NCBI GenBank assembly: GCA_964596775.1
Contig: CAZQVN010000016.1
Span: forward strand, 14,560 to 78,559
DNA: 64,000 nucleotides
DNA from: CAZQVN01 sp964596775
Lineage (GTDB): Bacteria; Eisenbacteria; RBG-16-71-46; JABDJR01; JAWXBZ01
Reading direction: 5' to 3'
Position numbers and translations under genes: made by a program. This document shows, piece by piece, positions 51,763-59,427 of the stretch. The number at the start of each line of letters is the position of its first letter. The first letter of the stretch is position 1. The notes under the pieces were generated by a model. That model was not told where the DNA came from. It saw only the letters and a list, made by a program, of their open reading frames with translations, and searched no databases.

Positions 51763-52601
51763 CATGATCTCCGTCCTGGCGGTCCTGCCGCCCGTTCCTT
51801 CATGGGTCCTGGGGTGAAATCCGGGTCATGCCTGCGTACCGCATCGACGATGCGGGGCAACTGCTCGAGCGCACCCCCGTATCCGACGTCGATGAGCCCT
51901 TGCGACGCTTCCAGATCGAAAGGGTGAAACAGGGCCGTATCCGGCCGGATGATCACGTCGGCCAGCGCCTCGGCCCTGCCGTAACTCTGGCGGGCCACGA
52001 CCGTTCCGAGCAGCATCGCCACATGGATCAGGTTGCGCGGCCGTGGAAGCCGTCCCGACATCCCGAGGTTCACACCGATGAGCACATCGGGGGCAAACGT
52101 GTCCTTCAGGGCCCCGACCGGAAGAAACTCGACGATCCCCCCGTCGACGTACATTTCCTCGCCGATGCACACCGGGGCGAACAGGTTGGGAATCGTGCTC
52201 GACACCTGGGCGGCCAGCGCCACCTTTCCCTCGCTGATGATCGCCCGGTCGCCCGTCAGGAGGTTCGTGGCGACGACCGCCATCGGTATCTTGAGCTGAT
52301 CGAACGTCCGTTCCCCGAGCAGGTCGGAGAGGAAGCGGTTGATCGTGTCGTTGGAGAGCAGTCCGAGCCTGGGGAAGGACAGTCTCGCGAGGTTCTTCCA
52401 CTTGACGCCGCGGGCCAGTGCCTTGAGTTCGGGAATCGAAAACCCGGCTGCGTAGAGGGCGCCGATGATGGCGCCGCCGCTCGTCCCTGTGATGCAGGCA
52501 ATGGGTATCCCGGCGTCTTCCACGGCCTCCAGCACGCCGATATGCGCGATGGTCTTGGCCGTTCCTCCGCTCAAGGCGATTCCGACACGGGCTTTCGTCA
52601 T
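51762..52601 (-). CDS. Patatin-like phospholipase (RssA-like)
   Basis: 279 aa. Oxyanion loop ALSGGTAKTIAHIG, nucleophile Ser in TGTSGGAIIGALYAAG, and catalytic Asp in YVDGGIVEFLPVGAL. The Gly-Gly-x-Arg of classic patatins reads GGTAK here. Family members hydrolyse phospholipid or lysophospholipid esters. The ATG at 52601 has no SD; a TTGACC-18-TACGCT promoter ends 10 nt before it, so probably leaderless. In an operon with the AP-superfamily lipoprotein. Confidence 0.93.
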   Translation of the reverse strand: MTKARVGIALSGGTAKTIAHIGVLEAVEDAGIPIACITGTSGGAIIGALYAAGFSIPELKALARGVKWKNLARLSFPRLGLLSNDTINRFLSDLLGERTFDQLKIPMAVVATNLLTGDRAIISEGKVALAAQVSSTIPNLFAPVCIGEEMYVDGGIVEFLPVGALKDTFAPDVLIGVNLGMSGRLPRPRNLIHVAMLLGTVVARQSYGRAEALADVIIRPDTALFHPFDLEASQGLIDVGYGGALEQLPRIVDAVRRHDPDFTPGPMKERAAGPPGRRS

Positions 52602-52611
52602 TGTTGCGTGG

Positions 52612-52641
52612 AGCGTATCAGAGCGGTTTCGAGGCGGTCAA
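52612..52641 (-). promoter_or_regulatory. Promoter for the patatin operon
   Basis: TTGACC (52641-52636, minus strand), 18-nt spacer, TACGCT (52617-52612). Start near 52604, within a few nt of the ATG. Confidence 0.65.
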
Positions 52642-52663
52642 ACGGACGAAAGCCTGACCGCAA

Positions 52664-53236
52664 TCAGGCCCCGTGACAGTTGCCGACGACCTCGATGACC
52701 AGCGCCTGCGACTCGCCGAGATTCCTGAACCGTCTCGGTTTGCCGCCGTCCGTCTGCGCACTGTCCCCGGTGTTCAGGAGAAGCGTCTGTTCGTTGCACG
52801 AGAACTCCAACTGCCCCTGGAGAACGAACAGGAAGAGCTCCGATGCCGCGGCGTCACCGTCGCGATCGCAGGACATGCCCGGCTCGATTTCCACCTGGAT
52901 GGCCTGGAGAACCCTGGAGCCGGCCAGCAGTTCAAGAGCATCGGTGCCGCCCGGGGTTGTCACCCTCTTTCGTTCCTCCCTGCGGACAACCTGGACTTCA
53001 CTCCGCGACGGGGAATCGAAGAAGGCGACGACGGGAACGCCGAGCGCCAGCGCTATGCGCCGGAGAGTTCCGATGGACGGAGCCGAGAGGCCCCGCTCGA
53101 TCGTGCTGATCTGGCCGTTCGTGACACCGACCTGTTCCGCCAGATCCAGTTGCGTCAGGAACCGGTCGCGACGCATTCTCCGAATTCTCTCTCCGAGTGC
53201 CTTCTGATATTCGAGCAGATCGTTCGTGTTGCTCAT
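52664..53236 (-). CDS. XRE-family regulator with C-terminal cupin
   Basis: 190 aa. N-terminal XRE helix-turn-helix (about 10-65: RIRRMRRDRFLTQLDLAEQV, TNGQISTIERGLSAPSIGTL) and a C-terminal cupin (about 100-185: ELFLFVLQGQLEFSCNEQTL, LLNTGDSAQTDGGKPRRFRN). Such proteins sense small ligands or metals and repress or activate nearby genes. Its metal ligands are not the standard cupin set as far as can be seen. Divergent from pfkA with paired promoters and shared TGTCAA/TTGACA arms, so it may control pfkA and itself. Leader of about 120 nt includes a GCCGG/CCGGC hairpin. Confidence 0.92.
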   Translation of the reverse strand: MSNTNDLLEYQKALGERIRRMRRDRFLTQLDLAEQVGVTNGQISTIERGLSAPSIGTLRRIALALGVPVVAFFDSPSRSEVQVVRREERKRVTTPGGTDALELLAGSRVLQAIQVEIEPGMSCDRDGDAAASELFLFVLQGQLEFSCNEQTLLLNTGDSAQTDGGKPRRFRNLGESQALVIEVVGNCHGA

Positions 53237-53362
53237 CCGGTCAGTCCACTCCTCGCCAGTAGACGGTTACGAAAAAGCATGGCGCCAGAATTCCACTATG
53301 GAACATGCCGGATCGCACCGGCTTCTGTCAAAAACGGATCTGTAGAAATCAGCGGCGGGGGC

Positions 53363-53392
53363 ATGCTAGCAACTGGGAGAATCTCGTGTCAA
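53363..53392 (-). promoter_or_regulatory. Promoter for the XRE-cupin regulator
   Basis: TTGACA (53392-53387, minus strand), 18-nt spacer, TAGCAT (53368-53363). The -35 lies in a GTGTC...GACAC dyad shared with the divergent pfkA region. Confidence 0.65.
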
Positions 53393-53449
53393 ACATTCAC
53401 GACACCTCTGTTTACGATCGTTGACACCTGCGCTCCGGGGCGGGATTGC

Positions 53450-53478
53450 TTGACCTTCCTGTTCCAACTCTCTACGAT
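53450..53478 (+). promoter_or_regulatory. pfkA promoter
   Basis: TTGACC (53450-53455), 17-nt spacer, TACGAT (53473-53478). The expected start at 53485-53487 coincides with the ATG at 53487, so the mRNA is probably leaderless. Confidence 0.7.
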
Positions 53479-53486
53479 TCATGCCG

Positions 53487-54455
53487 ATGCGACGAATCGG
53501 AGTCTTTACGAGCGGCGGGGACGCCCCCGGGATGAACGCCTGTCTGCGCGCCGTGGTCCGCACGGCCGCCGGCTGCGGCATCGAAGTCATGGGCATACAG
53601 GACGGATACACGGGCTTCATGAACCGCAAGGCCTTCCCGCTGGGCCCGCGGGCCGTCTCCAACATCATTCAGCGGGGCGGAACCATAATGGGCACTTCAC
53701 GTTGCCCCGATTTCTACTCCGAGGCGGGTCGTCGAAAAGGATACGATTTCATCGAGACCCTCGACCTCGAGGGTCTGGTAGCCATCGGGGGAGACGGCAC
53801 GTTTCGGGGGGCCCATCTCCTGTCGGAGGAGTTCGGCCTGCCGGTCGTCGGCATCCCCGGAACCATCGACAACGACGTGTTCGGCAGCGACTTCACGATA
53901 GGCTTCGATACCGCCGTCAATACCGCCCTGGGAGCCATCGACAAGATTCGGGACACCGCCGCGTCCCACTCCCGCATTTTCTTCGTCGAGGTGATGGGGC
54001 GGAGCGCCGGATTCATAGCCCTGGAAACGGCCCTGTCCTGCGGCGCCGAAGAGGTCGTGATTCCCGAGGAGAACTGCGACGTGGCCACGATTTCCCGACG
54101 CATTCTCGAGGGCGTGGAGCGGGGCAAGAAGAGCAGCATCATCATCGTGGCCGAAGGCGATGAACTCGGCGGAGCGGCGGAACTCGCCGGAAAAATCGAA
54201 CTCCCCGGGGATTTCGAGGTGCGCGTCTCCATTCTCGGCCATGTCCAGCGGGGCGGATCCCCGAGCTACCGGGACCGTGTCCTGGCCGGGCGCCTCGGCT
54301 GGGCGGCCGTCACCGCGCTTCGGGACGGCCGCTCCGATGTGATGGCCGGCGAGATCGCCGGCGAACTCCATTTCACGCCGCTGGAGGAAACGTGGACGCG
54401 GAGGAAGGCGATCAACCCCGAGCGTCTGCGGCTCGCCCGCGATCTGACCACTTGA
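53487..54455 (+). CDS. pfkA: 6-phosphofructokinase, ATP type
   Basis: Phosphorylates fructose 6-phosphate in glycolysis. 322 aa: VFTSGGDAPGMNACLRAVVR, AIGGDGTFRGAHLL, GIPGTIDNDVFGSDFTIGFD, VEVMGRSAGFIALE and VSILGHVQRGGSPS. The Gly in GGDGT and the Gly of PGTIDND point to ATP rather than PPi as phosphoryl donor, by the family rule. The second ATG (53487) gives MRRIGVFTSGGDAPG, the family-typical start and the predicted leaderless one; 53481 is an alternative. The stop overlaps the next gene's TTG. Confidence 0.96.
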   Translation: MRRIGVFTSGGDAPGMNACLRAVVRTAAGCGIEVMGIQDGYTGFMNRKAFPLGPRAVSNIIQRGGTIMGTSRCPDFYSEAGRRKGYDFIETLDLEGLVAIGGDGTFRGAHLLSEEFGLPVVGIPGTIDNDVFGSDFTIGFDTAVNTALGAIDKIRDTAASHSRIFFVEVMGRSAGFIALETALSCGAEEVVIPEENCDVATISRRILEGVERGKKSSIIIVAEGDELGGAAELAGKIELPGDFEVRVSILGHVQRGGSPSYRDRVLAGRLGWAAVTALRDGRSDVMAGEIAGELHFTPLEETWTRRKAINPERLRLARDLTT

Positions 54456-55924
54456 TCCGCCGAACTCCCGGTTTCACCGCCGGCCCCGCCCTCCTGATCG
54501 CCGTCCTCTTCGCCGGTTCCGTCCTCGCAACCGTCACCGTTCCGTCATGCGCGTCGACCGGCACGGGCACGCCCCGGGTTCTGCTGGACAGGCTGACCTG
54601 GTCGCCCGACGGCGGACACCTGGCCGTGGAAGCGAGATCCCTGCAGGGACGCGACGCGGTCGTCGATACTCTTCTGGTGGATCTGTCCAGCGGATCGATC
54701 ACCGAGAGGAATCCGCGACCGCTGCTCGCCGCCTTCGACCCGGCGGGGACCCGGATCGCGACCCTCACCCGGCACGCGCTCCGCCTCGGTCCGGCCGCAA
54801 GCCCCGGGGAATCCGAGGTGCTGGCGACCCTGCAGCCCGGGTCGGGGAGCGTGCGCCGCATGAAGTTCACCGCCGGCGGGGACACCCTGCTGCTTCTCCG
54901 CGACACGCGCCTCTACACCGAAACCGTGGCCATGGAGTGCGGATCCGGACGACAGTCCATTGTGGATCGCCGGCCCCGATCTTCCGACGCCGCGGATACG
55001 TGGGGAATGGCGGCACCGGGTGAGATGGAGCCGGTCGAGCCGGCCCCGTTCGGCAGTATCTACCTTCCCGTGCGGATCGGCCTCTTCTTTCTCGAACGCA
55101 GCATGATCGAAGTCCAGGGGCTTGAAGGTCGCTGGCTGTACGACCTCCACTTTCGAAACGACGTCGAAGGTACGGAAGTTCTTCTCGCGCGGAACTTCGT
55201 TCCCCACCTGACCCGCGTCTCACCGGACTCCGTGTGGCTGGCCGTTGCCGGTAGCATGGCCCGGCCCGATTACGGCGGAGGCGTCAGTCCGGGACTGCTT
55301 CTCCTGTCCACCGACGGGCGGACGGTCTACACCGTGCGCCCGGAAGGCGCGCCGGCGGCCTCGCTCAGCGTGACGGCCATGGCGTGGTCCGGCGGAACCC
55401 TCTGGCTCACGACCGAAAAGGGACTCTTCCGCGTCGACCCCGAAGTGGGCCGGGCACTGCCGGTGTCCGTCGGGCCGGCCGCACCGGCCTGGACGGACAG
55501 CCTCGATCGTTCGCTGGAACTGACTTCGCTCGTGTTCCAGGGCATAGAGTCCGATACCTCGAGCGCCGTTCCCCGCCGCGAGGAGCTGCGCCGTGTCGGT
55601 TTCCCGGCCTGGATCATGCCGGCGGTGGACGGCTCCGCGGGGTACCAGGTCGCCGTGGGCGCGGCGACCCGAAACGAAGAGCTGGAGGCGTGGGGCGCCG
55701 AACTGACCCGCCTCGGAATCCAGGACTTCGATGTCGTCCCGTTTTTCGCGTCCGCCGCCGGCGTTCCGTTTCCCCATGGCACCCGGCGCGGGCCGGGAAA
55801 TCGCGAGGCGTTCTTCGTCGCCGTCGGCCCGCTAGGGCGTCGAGCTCATGAGCTCTGGATCACCGAGAAGAACGGCGCCCGCCGCGTGCGCCTGATGGCC
55901 GCCAGAGGGGCAGGCGCCGATTGA
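54452..55924 (+). CDS. Secreted propeller-like protein with SPOR-like tail
   Basis: 490 aa, not firmly recognised. Signal-like helix (ALLIAVLFAGSVLATVTVPS) near residues 12-31, then TolB/WD-like repeats (LDRLTWSPDGGHLAVEARSL, MAWSGGTLWLTTEKGLFRVD) suggesting a beta-propeller. The C terminus (about 405-440, YQVAVGAATRNEELEAWGAE, LTRLGIQDFDVVPFF) resembles a SPOR peptidoglycan-binding domain. TTG at 54452 overlaps the pfkA stop (TTGA) with no SD, so translation is probably coupled to pfkA. How an envelope protein relates to glycolysis is not evident. Confidence 0.7.
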   Translation: MIRRTPGFTAGPALLIAVLFAGSVLATVTVPSCASTGTGTPRVLLDRLTWSPDGGHLAVEARSLQGRDAVVDTLLVDLSSGSITERNPRPLLAAFDPAGTRIATLTRHALRLGPAASPGESEVLATLQPGSGSVRRMKFTAGGDTLLLLRDTRLYTETVAMECGSGRQSIVDRRPRSSDAADTWGMAAPGEMEPVEPAPFGSIYLPVRIGLFFLERSMIEVQGLEGRWLYDLHFRNDVEGTEVLLARNFVPHLTRVSPDSVWLAVAGSMARPDYGGGVSPGLLLLSTDGRTVYTVRPEGAPAASLSVTAMAWSGGTLWLTTEKGLFRVDPEVGRALPVSVGPAAPAWTDSLDRSLELTSLVFQGIESDTSSAVPRREELRRVGFPAWIMPAVDGSAGYQVAVGAATRNEELEAWGAELTRLGIQDFDVVPFFASAAGVPFPHGTRRGPGNREAFFVAVGPLGRRAHELWITEKNGARRVRLMAARGAGAD

Positions 55925-55949
55925 CACACCCCCGGGAACTTCCTACAGT
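55921..55949 (+). promoter_or_regulatory. Promoter for the FlgD-domain/PorV-like pair
   Basis: TTGACA (55921-55926), 17-nt spacer, TACAGT (55944-55949). The -35 overlaps the stop codon of the preceding gene. Start near 55956, leader about 35 nt. Confidence 0.75.
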
Positions 55950-55990
55950 GCCGGGGTTTTAGTCCACGTTCCCCCGGTCTGGAGAGTGGC

Positions 55991-57667
55991 TTGTTGTCCC
56001 CATCCCGCTGCCTGAAGAAAAGCCTGTTCCGATTCCGAGGCATGCCGGTCGCGGTTCTGTGTCTGGTATTGCTCGCCGCCCATGGTACCGGCGCCGCCAC
56101 CCGCCTCGATCCCTGGACGGCCCCCGCCGCGGACGACGGACTCTCCCTGCAGCTGAGGGGATGCTCCGTGAGCGACTCGGTCATCGCTCCTCCGCGCACG
56201 GAGCTCGTGGTGCATTACACGCTCATCGGCACGGATTCCCTGCTGGTGGCCGTCGTCGTCGACTCGGGAGGCGTGAAACTGGGCGATCTCCAGTTCTTCG
56301 TCAAGCAGGCCGCCCCGCGGTCGTACGCCCTGCCGTTCGAGGGGATTCTCCGGGGTTCCATAGCGGACCGGCTCCTCGACGACGGGTTCTACGACATCCG
56401 CGTGCGCACGTTCAGCGATACGGGACGCGTCGAGCAATGCATCCTTCCCATCGAGATCGACCGGGTTCCGCCCCGGCTTCTCCGTTACGCCGTGAACGGC
56501 GACACGGCACGCACGGTGACCGTGCGCAACGGCGACACGATCACGATCGACGCCTACCTCGACCGCCCCTCGTACGCCATCCAGGCCGACTTTTCCCGGG
56601 TCGACAACGACACATCGGCGCTGTTCACAACGATCCGGGATCTCGGCGGCGGCCATTATTCGATCCGCCGCTTCATTTCCGACGCAAACACCCTGCCGGA
56701 CGGTACGAACCTGCCGGTCACGCTGACGTTTACCGATCTCGGGAAAAACGTCCTCAAGGATTCGAGCCTGCTTTTCTGCCTGTCCAACCGCCCGCCCCGC
56801 CTCCTTTCCGCGCGTATCCGCAACGACGCCGGACCGGTGGTGCGCAACGGATCCCGGATCACGCTGGAGACGACATGGGACAGTTCCGACACGCTTCTGA
56901 CCCTGAGCGGCGATTTCAGCGGCATCGATTCGCGCTGGTCCGCGGCGAACGTGTCGGTCAGCCGCTTTGCGGGAAACCGATACGAGATGCACTACACGAT
57001 CAGCCCGGACAACGAGAACGATGACGGTACGGGATACATCGTGACATTCCAGGCCCGGGACCGCGGTTGCGGCGTTTCGGAGACGGCCGCGCTCACGCTG
57101 GAGCTCGACAACTCCGCCGGAAGCCGGCCGGTGCTCGACCCGCTTCCGTTGTCCACCCGCTCCTCCCTGCTGCCGGTCCGGGGATTGGCGCCCGGAAACC
57201 TGAAGATCGTTCTGAAGCTCAATGCGGCCGTGGTCGACACGGTATCGCCCGATGACGACGGTCGTTTCGAGGGCACGGTTCCCCTGTCCCCCGGTGTGAA
57301 CACGATCACCGCCGAGGGACTGGACGGGGCCGGCAACAAGACGGCGGCCTCGCTTCCCGTTTCCACCGTGTACCTGACGGAGGCGTTCGTCACGGTTCCG
57401 CGCCGCTTCCTGCCCGGCAGCTCGATCGAACTCGGACTCGCGCGCACCGGGGAGTCGGCCCGCATCGAACTCTGGAATCTGTCGGGAGATCTCCTGTCCG
57501 TCCTCGAAGACGCCGCACCGCGCGACCTCTACCGGTTCGACTGGGACGGCCGGAACAGTTCCGGCGAGACGGTTTCGGCCGGGCCGGTGATCGCCACCAT
57601 CGAGATCCGCTACGCCGGCGGGGAACGGGAGACGATGCGCGAAGCCTTCGTCCTGGTGAAACGATGA
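55991..57667 (+). CDS. Secreted Ig-repeat protein with FlgD-like C terminus
   Basis: 558 aa from a TTG at 55991 with GGAG 6 nt upstream; an ATG at 56042 lacks a spaced SD. Signal peptide up to about 36 (AVLCLVLLAAHGTGAA). Mid part of Ig-like repeats with DIRVRTFSDTGRVEQCILPI and YDGRFEGTVPLSPGVNTITA-like strands (here DDDGRFEGTVPLSPG). The C terminus RIELWNLSGDLLSVLED and FDWDGRNSSGETVSAGPVIA is FlgD-like. Coupled by ATGA to a PorV/PorQ-like barrel, a pairing seen with type-IX-like export. Confidence 0.8.
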   Translation: MLSPSRCLKKSLFRFRGMPVAVLCLVLLAAHGTGAATRLDPWTAPAADDGLSLQLRGCSVSDSVIAPPRTELVVHYTLIGTDSLLVAVVVDSGGVKLGDLQFFVKQAAPRSYALPFEGILRGSIADRLLDDGFYDIRVRTFSDTGRVEQCILPIEIDRVPPRLLRYAVNGDTARTVTVRNGDTITIDAYLDRPSYAIQADFSRVDNDTSALFTTIRDLGGGHYSIRRFISDANTLPDGTNLPVTLTFTDLGKNVLKDSSLLFCLSNRPPRLLSARIRNDAGPVVRNGSRITLETTWDSSDTLLTLSGDFSGIDSRWSAANVSVSRFAGNRYEMHYTISPDNENDDGTGYIVTFQARDRGCGVSETAALTLELDNSAGSRPVLDPLPLSTRSSLLPVRGLAPGNLKIVLKLNAAVVDTVSPDDDGRFEGTVPLSPGVNTITAEGLDGAGNKTAASLPVSTVYLTEAFVTVPRRFLPGSSIELGLARTGESARIELWNLSGDLLSVLEDAAPRDLYRFDWDGRNSSGETVSAGPVIATIEIRYAGGERETMREAFVLVKR

Positions 57668-58623
57668 CGCCGCAGCGGATCGCCTCGCTCGCCGCGGGCA
57701 TCGCCGCCGTCGTGCTCGTTCCGGCGGTCGCATCGCATGCCGCTTCGCGCTCCACCGCGTTCGCCGACATGGATCCGGGACCGCGGGTCATGGCCATGGG
57801 CGGCGCGGGCGCGGCGATGGTCGCCGATCCAACGGCCGTGTACTGGAATCCGGCCGGCCTGTACTTCATGCGCGGAACCCAGGCGGCAGCCACGTACGAC
57901 GACCTGTACGGCCTTGGGCTCGTCCAGAGAAACTATCTGGCGTTCGCGGTCAAGTCCATCGTCGAGGAACCGGTGTTCAAGGACAACCGGATGTATCTGC
58001 GGCAGGACCGGAAGCACGGGTCCGCGTGGGGCGCTTCCCTTTCATCCGTCCTTGTCGACCTCGGGGATGAAGGTTACTCCGAGTTCGTTCCCTCGGTGGC
58101 GGTCGCCGGAGGGATCGGCGAGCACCTCGGCGTCGGCATGTCGTTGTCCTATCTGAGGGTCGGCTCCGACCTCGAGGACGTGTCCGCCGGTGGTTACAGC
58201 AGCGGAATCGGCCTGATCTGGGAAGGGCCGGGGGCGGTCCGGGCCGGGCTCTCGGTCCGCAACCTCGTTTCCCGGGTTTTCTGGAAAGGGGAACTCACGG
58301 AACGCCTGAGGACCACGTCCACGCTGGGAGCCGGTCTACCGGTCGGTGACCGGGGATCCGTCCGCGGGGACGTGTCCTGGTCGGAAGGTTCCGGCGGTCC
58401 GTCACGAGTTTCCCTGGGGGGTGAGTACTGGGCGCTTCCGGACAGGCTGGCGGGTCGGGCCGGCCTGCGCCACTACGGCGGAGGCGAGGAGACCCGAGTG
58501 ACCCCGTCGTTCGGAGCCGGATTCCGCTGGACGGCACTGGACATCGATTACGCCTTCACGATCGACGAAGACGGCCCGGGATCCACGCACCGGTTCGGTC
58601 TGAATCTCCGCATCGCGCGCTGA
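57664..58623 (+). CDS. PorV/PorQ-family outer-membrane protein
   Basis: 319 aa. Signal peptide 1-27 (AAVVLVPAVASHAA), then the family hallmark VMAMGGAGAAMVADPTAVYW followed by NPAGLYFM, and a run of amphipathic strands ending in GSTHRFGLNLRIAR with an aromatic/Arg C terminus typical of barrels. In Bacteroidota PorV carries type IX cargo at the outer membrane; here it follows a FlgD-domain protein by ATGA overlap. No core type IX motor genes are in the window. Start at ATG 57664. Confidence 0.9.
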   Translation: MTPQRIASLAAGIAAVVLVPAVASHAASRSTAFADMDPGPRVMAMGGAGAAMVADPTAVYWNPAGLYFMRGTQAAATYDDLYGLGLVQRNYLAFAVKSIVEEPVFKDNRMYLRQDRKHGSAWGASLSSVLVDLGDEGYSEFVPSVAVAGGIGEHLGVGMSLSYLRVGSDLEDVSAGGYSSGIGLIWEGPGAVRAGLSVRNLVSRVFWKGELTERLRTTSTLGAGLPVGDRGSVRGDVSWSEGSGGPSRVSLGGEYWALPDRLAGRAGLRHYGGGEETRVTPSFGAGFRWTALDIDYAFTIDEDGPGSTHRFGLNLRIAR

Positions 58624-58624
58624 A

Positions 58625-58645
58625 CGGTCATCGATCTGATGACCG
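58625..58645. terminator. Stem-loop between convergent PorV-like and MoaD-MoaE genes
   Basis: Perfect CGGTCATC/GATGACCG stem (58625-58632, 58638-58645) with a 5-nt loop, immediately after the PorV-like stop. No U tract on either side, so termination is plausible but unproven. Confidence 0.45.
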
Positions 58646-58687
58646 GCGAGCGTGATCTCGAAAGCATCCAACGCCCCGGCGTCGCGC

Positions 58688-59359
58688 TCAGGATCCCCAC
58701 CCCACCCAGACTTCCCCGTCGTCGTACACTTCCTTCTTCCAGATCGGCACATCCGCCTTCAGCGCTTCGATGATGCCGCGGCAGGCCTTGAACGCCTCGT
58801 CCCGGTGACGCGCGGACACGGCGATCACGACGGAGTCCCCCCCGACCGGTACCCTTCCGGTACGGTGCAGGATCGCGGCGCGAAACGCCCCCCCCTCCGA
58901 GACTGCCCGGGCGCCGATCCGGCCCAGACAGTCCACGGCCATGCCCCCGTAGGCTTCGTAATCGAGATGGAGGACCGCCCGGTCCCGGGAGGATCCCCGA
59001 ACCGTCCCTAGGAACGTGGCGATCGCGCCGGCCTCGCCGGACCTCACGAACGCGAGCGCCCGTTCCAGGGAAAGGGGCTCGTCGCTCAACGCGACCAGCA
59101 CGGGGTTCGTTTCCGGCGCTCCTCCGCTCACCGGCGGGATCAGGGCCAGTTCCGCCCCGTCGGGGAGGACGTCGTCGTCGGAGAGGAACTCATGGTCCGC
59201 GGCCACGCGGACCGGCCCCAGGCGCCCCGAAAGTGCCGGGATGCGCGCTTCGACGGCGGATTTCAGGTCGCGGACCGTGGCTCCGGCGGGGAGGTCGATC
59301 GACAGTTCGGAAGCTCCGGTACGGTCGCGCAATGCCGCGAAAAGCCGGATCTGGTGCAT
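58688..59359 (-). CDS. MoaD-MoaE fusion, molybdopterin synthase
   Basis: 223 aa. Residues about 1-80 are MoaD (MHQIRLFAALRDRTGASELS up to ALIPPVSGG with the di-glycine that carries the thiocarboxylate), 90-223 are MoaE (GAIATFLGTVRG, LDYEAYGGMAVDCL, SARHRDEAFKACRG, ADVPIWKKEVYDDGE with the catalytic lysines). Converts cyclic pyranopterin phosphate to molybdopterin. Since MoaD works through a free C-terminal GG, the chain must be cut after the GG or act otherwise, as in mycobacterial MoaX. ATG at 59359 with GGAGG 6 nt upstream. Confidence 0.92.
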   Translation of the reverse strand: MHQIRLFAALRDRTGASELSIDLPAGATVRDLKSAVEARIPALSGRLGPVRVAADHEFLSDDDVLPDGAELALIPPVSGGAPETNPVLVALSDEPLSLERALAFVRSGEAGAIATFLGTVRGSSRDRAVLHLDYEAYGGMAVDCLGRIGARAVSEGGAFRAAILHRTGRVPVGGDSVVIAVSARHRDEAFKACRGIIEALKADVPIWKKEVYDDGEVWVGWGS

Positions 59360-59427
59360 CGGTGTCCTCCGGTGGCCTGGGGTCGCGCCTGTCGGTTCGG
59401 CGCCTGCTGAAGTGAAAGTATACCGCT

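Noticed and set aside
53481..54455. PPi-dependent phosphofructokinase
   Set aside because: The discriminating positions are Gly in GGDGT and Gly in PGTIDND, as in ATP enzymes; PPi enzymes have Asp and Lys there.
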